DNA of 5,249 bases from Betaproteobacteria bacterium (GTDB taxonomy: Bacteria > Pseudomonadota > Gammaproteobacteria > Burkholderiales > Burkholderiaceae_E). Every line of letters begins with the position of its first letter. Positions within the stretch are counted from its first letter, which is position 1. The translations under genes were made by a program, and so were the position numbers. Location of the stretch: positions 1-5,249 of the forward strand of contig VGHV01000198.1 of assembly GCA_016868095.1 (NCBI GenBank), in the 5' to 3' direction. The notes under the pieces are model-generated. The model made no database searches and was not told the DNA's origin. It was given only the letters and a program-made list of their open reading frames with translations. Below are positions 1-5,249 of this stretch, piece after piece.

Positions 1-255
1 ATTGAAACTTTAATCTATAACACAGTCCCTGATCATTTAGAACGTTATTTTAAGTCACACCCCATCAGATACCCACTTATTTATATAGGCGGCAGACAAT
101 CATTTGAGGCAATGCAGGTGGGTCTTGCAAGCACACTCAAGTTGCTTGCACGTCTTTCCCAAAGCGAGTTCAACGAAACCGAAGGCAGCCATCTCTTTCC
201 AATGGAGTACCCGGATAAAACGGTCGAATTGCTCTTAAGGCTACTGCCATCCTGA
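1..255 (+). CDS. Alpha/beta hydrolase, C-terminal fragment (5' end outside window)
   Basis: An open frame runs from the first base to a TGA at 253-255, giving 84 residues with no start of its own, so this is the 3' end of a longer gene. The tail resembles the end of an alpha/beta-hydrolase fold: a core strand reading YPLIYIGG (visible residues 24-31) and then EGSHLFPMEYPDKT (61-74). The His at visible residue 64 (nt 190-192) sits where the catalytic-triad His lies in this fold, in the common 'GSHLFPME.P..T' context, and is followed by a last amphipathic helix VELLLRLL. The nucleophile and acid residues lie outside the window, so substrate (ester, amide, epoxide or C-C bond) cannot be told. 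It converges on the amidohydrolase gene with a 4-bp gap. The fold is fairly sure; the specific activity is unknown. Confidence 0.8.
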   Translation: METLIYNTVPDHLERYFKSHPIRYPLIYIGGRQSFEAMQVGLASTLKLLARLSQSEFNETEGSHLFPMEYPDKTVELLLRLLPS

Positions 256-259
256 AGGT

Positions 260-1963
260 TTAGCGCCTATTGAAAACCGCCTGCGCATCGAAGTTCCTCA
301 TTAGGCGACCTGCAAGCCTTGCTCCTTCGATCATGCCTTGCGAATCGGCAACCTGATGACCATTCACCCAAACACCGTGTACGCCCAGCGCATCGGTATG
401 CAATCGAGACGCTCCTCCTGGCAAGTCATGCACCCGGCGCTTAGGACCTCGACCCACACATTGAGGATCAAACAAGAGCAGATCAGCTGCATACGATTCG
501 CGCAACAAGCCTCGCGAGGACATTCCGAAAATCGCCGCACTCTGCGCCGTGAGCTTATAGGCAGCTTGCTCAAGGCTCATTGCTGATAGATCACGAGCCC
601 AATGTCCTAATAAATGTAAACCAAAACCGGCATCGTTAAAAAATGTGAGATGGGCACCAGCGTCGCTCAGAGATACAAGGCTGTGCGGATGATTCAACAT
701 CCGAGCAACCTGCTTCTCATCGCTATTGAGCAATTGCGCAGTAAACACGGTTTTTAAGTCTTCTTCCACAGCAAGATCGAGCATCACATCAAGCGGATGA
801 CGATTGCTCTGTGTGGCCAAAGTGGCGAGACTGAACTGCTCCAGATGTGCGTTGGATGTCTTTGCGACTTCAACGATATGCACTTTATCCCATTCGCCGT
901 TAAAGAGGCGAAACACCGCAGGCGATTCAAGTTCTGCCTTAACCGTCTGCCTGAAGGATTGATCGGCAAGCACCGCCAACAAGGCCGAATGCGCCAGTCC
1001 TAACGCGGGTTTCCAGGACTTCAGGCCTTCCACTGGATAGGCCGATGCAAGCGTGAAGTCCATGGTGAGCGGACAGCACGAGACCTGACCGATTAAGGGG
1101 TTGCCACGCTGATTGGCAGCTTCAATAGCTTCGAGATCTTTGAAAACAGCGCCACCGTTTGTGCTGTTGTGGAGCAATGCGGCAATCATGACCGGACGCT
1201 TGGACTGAACCGACATCTCTTCTAATAAAGATATCGGCATTTGACCGCCCTTAGTCACCATGTACACGCCGCCACCTTGACACGCCATGGCTCGAATCAA
1301 TGCTAAGTGCTCGTTGTCATGGGCTAATCGCGAGGGCATGGGCGTGCCAGCCTCCCCATTGTGTGCTGGACTCGTACTGCTGGCCAGTCCAACTGCACCA
1401 ACGTGCATGGCATCCCGAACGAGAGCTGCCATTTGCTCTATTTCTTGTTGCGTAGCTTCACGTTGGGTCGCCTCCTCACCCATTACAAAAGTGCGAACCG
1501 ACGAATGACCAACATAGGCTGCCAGGTTCACAACACTGCCTTGTCGCTCCAGCAGTTGTAGGTACTCGGAAAAACTTTCAAATTCCCATCGGATGCCACT
1601 TCTTAAGACGTCAAGCGACATACCCTCAACTTGGGTGAGGTTACGCATGGTGCGCTCGCGATCCTCAGGTTTGCATGGTGCGATTGCAAAGCCACAATTG
1701 CCAATTACCGCGCTCGTTACGCCAAGCTCTGGCGATGGCCGTACATAGGGATCCCAGGTGATTTGAGCATCAAAATGGGTGTGACTATCGATGATGCCTG
1801 GCATCAGCGCAAGCCCGTCGGCGTCAATGACCCGCCTGGCCTCCGACTTTAAGCATGGGCCGATGGCAGCAATCTTTCCATCCCTCACTGCCAAGTCACC
1901 CTGGTAGGACGGAGCACCACTACCATCAATCAGTCGGGCACCTCGTATTAACAAATCATCCAC
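260..1963 (-). CDS. Amidohydrolase, D-aminoacylase / N-acyl-D-amino-acid deacylase-like (amidohydrolase family 3)
   Basis: This is a metal-dependent cytoplasmic amidohydrolase of 567 residues. Members of the group hydrolyse N-acyl-D-amino acids and related amides. Numbered from the GTG start, an N-terminal beta segment (about 1-55, DLLIRGARLIDGSG) leads into the TIM barrel with the metal motif DSHTHFD (His61, His63), the GNCGF cysteine (Cys90, a metal ligand in characterised D-aminoacylases), VGHSSVR (His153) and the SLSDAGAH catalytic Asp (Asp434). The C-terminus carries the usual RVHDLPGGA and VWVNG strands. The classical 'YPY' segment is replaced by CCPLTMDF (about 296-303), so this is a divergent subgroup and D-amino-acid specificity is not assured. 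Start choice: the frame extends to a TTG at 1981, but GTG at 1961-1963 has AGAAGGA 8 nt upstream and yields the family-typical MxDLLIRG N-terminus. The gene overlaps the upstream oxidoreductase by 8 bp and is last in the operon. Confidence 0.88.
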   Translation of the reverse strand: MDDLLIRGARLIDGSGAPSYQGDLAVRDGKIAAIGPCLKSEARRVIDADGLALMPGIIDSHTHFDAQITWDPYVRPSPELGVTSAVIGNCGFAIAPCKPEDRERTMRNLTQVEGMSLDVLRSGIRWEFESFSEYLQLLERQGSVVNLAAYVGHSSVRTFVMGEEATQREATQQEIEQMAALVRDAMHVGAVGLASSTSPAHNGEAGTPMPSRLAHDNEHLALIRAMACQGGGVYMVTKGGQMPISLLEEMSVQSKRPVMIAALLHNSTNGGAVFKDLEAIEAANQRGNPLIGQVSCCPLTMDFTLASAYPVEGLKSWKPALGLAHSALLAVLADQSFRQTVKAELESPAVFRLFNGEWDKVHIVEVAKTSNAHLEQFSLATLATQSNRHPLDVMLDLAVEEDLKTVFTAQLLNSDEKQVARMLNHPHSLVSLSDAGAHLTFFNDAGFGLHLLGHWARDLSAMSLEQAAYKLTAQSAAIFGMSSRGLLRESYAADLLLFDPQCVGRGPKRRVHDLPGGASRLHTDALGVHGVWVNGHQVADSQGMIEGARLAGRLMRNFDAQAVFNRR

Positions 1964-3311
1964 CGTTGATTTCCTTCTCAAAACTGGTCTCCATCAGCCT
2001 CCTGAATCGGACGCTAGGGTCTTTTACGTCGATCTGAACGTCTGACCATCGTAAGGGCGCACCGGCTTGGACTGCGCGCTTGAGCTTGATCCCATGCGCG
2101 AGACCAAGCGGCAGGCCACCGAGTCTGAGGGAGTCGCTGGCAGGCATAAGCCTTCCAAACACAGTAAATCCGCCCTCCCCGTCTAAGCGTTCGCCGACCT
2201 TGAGATCACGCTTTGCAGTGGCCACGACGTCAGCGTGCCAAGCGATCGGCGCCCCAGTTGGTTCTGCACGCAAACCCACCGATGCAATACTTATACCTAA
2301 CTCGAGGCCAATCAAATGAAAGGGCTTGTACATCGAGGTGAACTCGCCAGAAGGATCGGTAACTAAGCCATATTCCTTAAAGCAGCGGCGCACATACTCG
2401 CTGTCACCGGCCATCGTGACATAAACGCCCCAACGCAAATCACGAAATACCGGCCTTCCATCACGTTCTAGGCTTGATATCACTTCAACCTGACCGCGAT
2501 GCGCCAAGACGCCACCCGATGATCTCGGGCGCAGCACGCGCGCCAGGTCATCAACACCGCATGGCGGAAACTGCAAGCCATCGCTCGCGGGCAAAAGCCC
2601 AGTTGCGTTTGATACAGCGGCCATTTCGATAGCCGATTTGGTTCCATCCAAAAAAGAATTAAACATTTGAGCGTTCATACCACCGAGCTTGGCATCAGAT
2701 TCGCTAATCCCATAGTGTGACCAGACCGTTGCCGGCGTCGATTGATGATAGCTAGATAGATATTTCGTGCCTTTGCCAGCAGCAATCACTTCAAAACCGC
2801 TCGCTCTTGCCCAATCAACCATCTCACAAATCAAGGCCGGTTGATCGCCATAGGCGAGCGAATAAACAATGCCCGCCTCTGCAGCCTTTCTCGCCAGCAA
2901 AGGACCTGCAAGTGCATCAGCTTCTACATTAACCATAACGATATGCTTGCCGTATTCGCAACAGGCAAGCACATGTCGAATACCTGCAGCTGGGCTTCCA
3001 GTTGCATCTATAACGATATCGATACTTGTACTTTGAATCAAAGCCATGGCATCGTCTGTTACGAAGCACTGGCGTGAACGAAGCGCCGCTTCAAATGACT
3101 TAGCCTTTAGCTCACTTGCTTTAAAGCCGACACGCTTTAAGGATTCTCTGGCTTGATCGGGCCTTAGGTCTGCAACCGCTAGTAAGTGCATGCCAGCAGT
3201 TTTTTGTACTTGTGATAAAAACATCGAACCAAACTTACCTGCGCCGATCAGGCCCACACGTAAAGGTTCTTCATCGGCTTCGCGCTGCAAAAGCATCCTG
3301 TAAAGATTCAT
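1956..3311 (-). CDS. Homoserine-dehydrogenase-like NAD(P) oxidoreductase with C-terminal SAF domain (COG4091-like)
   Basis: A 451-residue soluble protein. The N-terminal Rossmann domain starts with VGLIGAGKFGSMF (residues 19-31, GxGxxG at 23-28). It continues with AVADLRP (45-51), an acidic strand end of the sort that contacts the cofactor ribose, and DIVIDATGSP (98-107), as in homoserine-dehydrogenase-like NAD(P)-binding domains. A central alpha/beta catalytic region follows (about 125-345). A SAF-like domain covers about 355-430 (VVATAKRDLKVGERLDGEGGF, then LPLGLAHGIKLKRAVQAGAPL), as in COG4091 'predicted homoserine dehydrogenases'. Such proteins are distinct from true homoserine dehydrogenase; threonine synthesis is not implied. 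Likely role: NAD(P)-dependent oxidation, reduction or oxidoisomerisation of a hydroxy/keto acid made in the operon's pathway, which is inference. The ATG at 3311 overlaps the dioxygenase TGA as ATGA, with AGAGG 10 nt upstream. The gene ends 8 bp inside the amidohydrolase gene. Confidence 0.85.
   Translation of the reverse strand: MNLYRMLLQREADEEPLRVGLIGAGKFGSMFLSQVQKTAGMHLLAVADLRPDQARESLKRVGFKASELKAKSFEAALRSRQCFVTDDAMALIQSTSIDIVIDATGSPAAGIRHVLACCEYGKHIVMVNVEADALAGPLLARKAAEAGIVYSLAYGDQPALICEMVDWARASGFEVIAAGKGTKYLSSYHQSTPATVWSHYGISESDAKLGGMNAQMFNSFLDGTKSAIEMAAVSNATGLLPASDGLQFPPCGVDDLARVLRPRSSGGVLAHRGQVEVISSLERDGRPVFRDLRWGVYVTMAGDSEYVRRCFKEYGLVTDPSGEFTSMYKPFHLIGLELGISIASVGLRAEPTGAPIAWHADVVATAKRDLKVGERLDGEGGFTVFGRLMPASDSLRLGGLPLGLAHGIKLKRAVQAGAPLRWSDVQIDVKDPSVRFRRLMETSFEKEINGG
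1972..1978 (-). promoter_or_regulatory. Ribosome binding site deciding the amidohydrolase start
   Basis: AGAAGGA on the minus strand lies 8 nt before the GTG at 1963-1961, inside the last codons of the oxidoreductase gene. This favours the GTG over the in-frame TTG at 1981-1979, which would place the Shine-Dalgarno within the coding sequence. Confidence 0.7.
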
Positions 3312-4210
3312 ACCGATGCTGCCTCTGTCTGGTCGGCCTTCTGGGCTACTTCCGCCGTCCAGGCCATCGGCGCATCCGCACGCTTGATTGCATCCTCATC
3401 GACCTCATGACCTGGCCAAGGCAGGCCTCGCACATCCTTTTTAAGCAGACAATCATCCTCCAAAGTCATCACGGGCATGAAGTTTCTGTGCGCAATCCAG
3501 GGCGGTCGCTTTGCACGTCTGATGTGGTTGGAAACCGTGCAAAGACTGAGATAAACAATGACACGATCCCAAGGACTCATATTCGATGGCGAACCATGCA
3601 CGAGGCAGCCGTGAAACATTATCATGGAGCCGGATGGCCCTTTGGGCGCAACCATACCACCCTTCGCTACAAGTTCACGAACTTTCTGATTATCAAGTGT
3701 CCAAAGTGGATAACTCGTCGTTTTTAAGTCGTGACCAGCAGCGACCACGCCCTCACGATGCGACCCCGGAATGAAGTACAAGGGGCCATTAAATTCATTA
3801 ACCTCGTCAAGAAAAATCGCAACATTCATGGCGCGCGGCTCGGGCATGCCATCGTCGTTATACCAAGTACCGTAATCCTGGTGCCACTGCCAGACATCAC
3901 CGTCGAAGGCTTGTTTGCCGTTGATCTTAAACTGATGCATGTAGACCGGCTCGCCAAAATACTGCTGAACAGGCTCAACCATGCGTGGGTGGCGGCCAAG
4001 TTTGGCAAAAACATCGCTATATGTATGCGCAGCAAAGCTCGTGCGCGGCGTCACGCCGTCTTTTTCTCGAATGATTTCGGGACGAAACTCTTTATAAATG
4101 GCGGGAACTTCATCGCGAAGGACTTTCATCTCCTGTTCTGAAAACAGCGATGGAAAAAACAAATAGCCGTCTCGTTCAAATTGCTCTAATTGTTGCTGCG
4201 TCAGTTTCAT
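3308..4210 (-). CDS. Phytanoyl-CoA dioxygenase (PhyH) family Fe(II)/2-oxoglutarate oxygenase, ectoine-hydroxylase-like
   Basis: A 300-residue non-haem iron oxygenase. It would couple 2-oxoglutarate decarboxylation to hydroxylation of a small substrate in the cytoplasm. The iron facial triad is visible as His110-x-Asp112 (WQWHQDYGTW) and His205 (LVHGSPSNMSP). Arg216 lies 11 residues after the distal His, the same spacing as the 2-oxoglutarate Arg in human phytanoyl-CoA hydroxylase (His264/Arg275). The stretch from WHQDYGTWYNDDGMPEPR to the IFLDEVNEFNGPLYFIPGSH region strongly resembles ectoine 5-hydroxylase (EctD) and relatives, and the length is normal for that group. No ectABC or doe gene is nearby, so I do not call it ectD; the substrate is open. 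The ATG at 4210 is supported by AAGGA 8 nt upstream and by the typical MKLTxxQLxxFERDGYL N-terminus. It overlaps the regulator gene by 35 bp and the next gene by 4 bp. Confidence 0.9.
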   Translation of the reverse strand: MKLTQQQLEQFERDGYLFFPSLFSEQEMKVLRDEVPAIYKEFRPEIIREKDGVTPRTSFAAHTYSDVFAKLGRHPRMVEPVQQYFGEPVYMHQFKINGKQAFDGDVWQWHQDYGTWYNDDGMPEPRAMNVAIFLDEVNEFNGPLYFIPGSHREGVVAAGHDLKTTSYPLWTLDNQKVRELVAKGGMVAPKGPSGSMIMFHGCLVHGSPSNMSPWDRVIVYLSLCTVSNHIRRAKRPPWIAHRNFMPVMTLEDDCLLKKDVRGLPWPGHEVDEDAIKRADAPMAWTAEVAQKADQTEAASV

Positions 4211-4865
4211 TGTATTGATCCTTGTCTATAAGCTGTTTAATCATGAACGCGCTAGCTGCTCTGCCGTGTCCCTGGCTCAAGCTGCTAGCAAGATTGACAT
4301 CGCCTGCTGCTATGGCTTCGGCGATCGCTTCGTGCTCGTCCCAAACGCTTTGGCGAATCAAGTCGCCACGCAAGACTTCACCCATCACACGCCGTATGTG
4401 GCACCAATGCATTCTCGCGCTTGAAAGTATCAAAGGATTAGCCGATGCTTGGTAGACAGCGTGATGAAAGGCCATGTCTGCGTCAATGAGAGCCATCAGG
4501 TCTTTCGAGGCAGCTGCATGCCGACCCGATTCAAAGAGTCTTGCATCTAGCACCACTGCCTTTTGGGCAGCAAGCGAAGCCGCAAGCGCATCTAATGCAC
4601 CTCGCAGCTGATAGACCCATGCGATCACTTTAGGCTCAAGCGGCGCGATTTGAACACCTCGACCCGGTGCGTCTAATACCAATCCGTCACGCTTGAGCAA
4701 TCGCAATGCCTGAAGAACCGGCTGACGAGACACCTCGAATTGGGCAGCGAGCTGCTCTTGGGTGATGCGATGTGCCGGCGCAAGTGCGCCCGAGCTTATC
4801 GCTTTGACTAACTCGTCGTAGACCTGTTCAACAAGATCGGGTGCAGCAGTAAGTTTCGGCAGCAT
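4176..4865 (-). CDS. GntR-family transcriptional regulator, FadR subfamily (FCD ligand-binding domain)
   Basis: A 229-residue DNA-binding regulator. The N-terminal GntR winged helix (about 10-75) reads LVEQVYDELVKAISSGAL, then the helix-turn-helix ITQEQLAAQFEVSRQPVLQAL and the wing GRGVQIAPL. The C-terminal all-helical FCD domain (about 80-210) carries the usual metal/ligand set: Asp130 and His134 (DADMAFHHAVYQASANPLI), His178 (DEHEAIAEAIAAGD) and His200. Such proteins usually repress a neighbouring catabolic operon until a small carboxylate binds. It is the first gene of the operon, so it is probably autoregulated through the palindrome at 4970-4989. ATG at 4865 is the only usable start, since an in-frame TAA lies seven codons upstream; no good Shine-Dalgarno precedes it. 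The last 11 codons plus stop overlap the start of the dioxygenase gene. Confidence 0.93.
   Translation of the reverse strand: MLPKLTAAPDLVEQVYDELVKAISSGALAPAHRITQEQLAAQFEVSRQPVLQALRLLKRDGLVLDAPGRGVQIAPLEPKVIAWVYQLRGALDALAASLAAQKAVVLDARLFESGRHAAASKDLMALIDADMAFHHAVYQASANPLILSSARMHWCHIRRVMGEVLRGDLIRQSVWDEHEAIAEAIAAGDVNLASSLSQGHGRAASAFMIKQLIDKDQYNETDAATIRAI
4219..4223 (-). promoter_or_regulatory. Ribosome binding site of the dioxygenase gene
   Basis: AAGGA on the minus strand, 8 nt before the ATG at 4210-4208, lies inside the coding sequence of the GntR gene. It supports internal initiation of the dioxygenase while the regulator mRNA is being translated. Confidence 0.65.
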
Positions 4866-4887
4866 GGCGTAAGCAGGGTTGGTTTAC

Positions 4888-4918
4888 CACTGAAGCGCTG
4901 CCGAAGAGTTTCACTGAA
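4888..4918 (-). repeat. Short direct repeat in the regulator leader
   Basis: TTCAGTG occurs twice on the minus strand (4918-4912 and 4894-4888), 24 bp apart, each followed closely by AAAC after zero or two extra bases. It could be a tandem protein-binding site or chance; nothing else supports a role. Confidence 0.25.
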
Positions 4919-4940
4919 AAAGCGATAGCACATGCCATCG
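4917..4940 (-). terminator. Hairpin plus U-tract (ClC terminator or operon leader attenuator)
   Basis: On the minus strand bases 4940-4923 fold as CGATGGC-ATGT-GCTATCG, seven pairs including one G-U, followed by C and then five T (4921-4917). This is the layout of a weak Rho-independent terminator. It lies about 100 bp after the ClC stop, so it could end that transcript, but it is downstream of the candidate operon promoter, so it might instead attenuate the operon. Strength is modest because the stem is short. Confidence 0.4.
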
Positions 4941-4966
4941 TCAATGCTTCATGCAGGCCCTATGGG

Positions 4967-4993
4967 ATTGTACTCTGTATACAGAATACTCAA
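4967..4993 (-). promoter_or_regulatory. Candidate promoter of the GntR operon
   Basis: On the minus strand TTGAGT (4993-4988) resembles a -35 box and TACAAT (4972-4967) a -10 box. The spacer is only 15 nt, shorter than the ideal 17, so the match is moderate. The operator palindrome covers the spacer and part of both boxes. If real, transcription would start near 4960 and leave a leader of roughly 95 nt before the regulator ATG. Confidence 0.35.
4970..4989. promoter_or_regulatory. Candidate GntR/FadR-type operator palindrome
   Basis: A 20-bp inverted repeat in which nine of ten base pairs match. The core CTGTATACAG (4975-4984) is perfect, and the arms read GTAcT and AaTAC. FadR-subfamily regulators bind short palindromes built around GT...AC, and TGTATACA-like cores are common. 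It lies 105 bp upstream of the regulator start and fills the spacer of the candidate promoter, as expected for autorepression. Binding is inferred, not shown. Confidence 0.65.
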
Positions 4994-5041
4994 CCCCTCG
5001 GGGCAAAGCAAATCGAATTCGAGTCTAAACAGGGGCAAGCC

Positions 5042-5249
5042 TTAGCTGGCCAAGCTCTGCCTATCGTCTTTGACGACGATGCCTCGGGAGGCGAGTTGGC
5101 GATCAAACAAGGATCTACCCATGAAACTGCGTGAAATCTGTGCCGCAACGACCACGCTAATCATTGACAGGACAGCCCATTCATAACTACCCGTCATTTC
5201 AAAAACAATAACGGTAGCCGCAACTGGAGCCCCGATAACAGTGGCAACG
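5042..5249 (-). CDS. ClC-family chloride channel/antiporter, C-terminal fragment (5' end outside window)
   Basis: The minus-strand frame entering at 5248 runs 68 residues to a TAA at 5044-5042. The start lies beyond the window. The segment GAPVAATVIVFEMTGSYEW aligns without gaps with the C-terminal membrane part of E. coli ClcA (APLTGIILVLEMTDNYQ) and continues through a last hydrophobic helix to SLFDRQL, matching ClcA PLYSAIL. ClC proteins move chloride, often in exchange for protons, across the inner membrane. The position of the central-gate Tyr445 of ClcA is Phe here (visible residue 48). The protein ends 20 residues later, so it has no C-terminal CBS domains. The selectivity-filter and gating-glutamate segments are outside the window, so transporter versus channel, or chloride versus fluoride, cannot be decided. 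No functional link to the downstream operon is evident. Confidence 0.85.
   Translation of the reverse strand, partial: VATVIGAPVAATVIVFEMTGSYEWAVLSMISVVVAAQISRSFMGRSLFDRQLASRGIVVKDDRQSLAS

Larger units (their letters stand above)
4866..5041. other. Intergenic control region between ClC and the GntR operon
   Basis: This 176-bp stretch is the only sizeable non-coding gap in the window and contains no convincing ORF. It separates the stop of the ClC gene from the start of the regulator gene, both on the minus strand. It holds, in minus-strand order, a 10-bp palindrome TCGAATTCGA (5013-5022), a candidate promoter overlapped by a 20-bp palindrome, a hairpin with a U-tract, and a short direct repeat. 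Confidence 0.85.

Noticed and set aside
126..150. Seven-bp perfect inverted repeat TGCAAGC...GCTTGCA with an 11-nt loop
   Set aside because: It lies inside the alpha/beta hydrolase coding sequence with no U-tract directly after it; probably chance.
264..307. CGCCTA...TAGGCG inverted repeat as a terminator for the convergent pair
   Set aside because: The loop is 32 nt, the stem only six pairs and there is no U-tract; it lies within the amidohydrolase coding sequence.
3212..3727. 171-codon plus-strand open frame opposite the dioxygenase and oxidoreductase
   Set aside because: It is antisense to two genes with clear family motifs and its translation shows no recognisable domain.
3731..4141. 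136-codon plus-strand open frame antisense to the dioxygenase
   Set aside because: It lies wholly opposite the conserved HxD region of the dioxygenase; a shadow frame with no independent support.
3308..4210. Calling the dioxygenase ectD
   Set aside because: The similarity around the iron site is strong but the gene context does not fit ectoine metabolism, so the substrate is left open.
4994..5003. CCCCTCGGGG as a terminator stem for the ClC gene
   Set aside because: The loop would be two bases, or the stem only three pairs with a tetraloop, and no U-tract follows.
5013..5022. TCGAATTCGA perfect 10-bp palindrome as a second operator
   Set aside because: It differs from the CTGTATACAG core and has no extended arms; short palindromes of this size occur by chance.

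Overview
The window looks like ordinary bacterial chromosome, probably from a proteobacterium and tentatively a betaproteobacterium (Burkholderiales-like). That guess rests on the compact gene packing, roughly balanced base composition and the style of the GntR and amidohydrolase proteins; no marker gene fixes the taxon. I see no RNA gene, insertion sequence, CRISPR array or phage gene.

Layout from left to right: the 3' end of a plus-strand alpha/beta hydrolase (1-255), then four minus-strand genes read from right to left, and finally the 3' end of a minus-strand ClC chloride channel/antiporter (5042-5249, running out of the window). In transcription order the four-gene unit is a FadR-type GntR regulator (4865-4176), an Fe(II)/2-oxoglutarate dioxygenase of the PhyH/EctD-like group (4210-3308), a homoserine-dehydrogenase-like NAD(P) oxidoreductase with a C-terminal SAF domain (3311-1956), and an amidohydrolase of the D-aminoacylase/N-acyl-D-amino-acid deacylase group (GTG start at 1963, ends at 260). 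Consecutive genes overlap by 35, 4 and 8 bp, so they form one translationally coupled operon. The amidohydrolase converges on the alpha/beta hydrolase with only 4 bp between their stop codons.

The only real intergenic region is 4866-5041. It holds a 20-bp near-perfect palindrome (4970-4989) with a CTGTATACAG core, the type of site bound by FadR-family GntR proteins. The palindrome lies over a candidate promoter. Between it and the regulator start there is a hairpin followed by five U residues, which could be the ClC terminator or a leader attenuator.

Inferred function: a self-regulated small catabolic operon in which a dioxygenase hydroxylates a small polar (perhaps amino-acid-like or N-acylated) substrate, the SAF oxidoreductase acts on a hydroxylated/carbonyl intermediate and the amidohydrolase cleaves an amide or cyclic amide. 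The substrate and the order of steps cannot be read from the sequence. No ectoine biosynthesis or ectoine degradation gene is in the window. This operon is the best candidate for something undescribed here.
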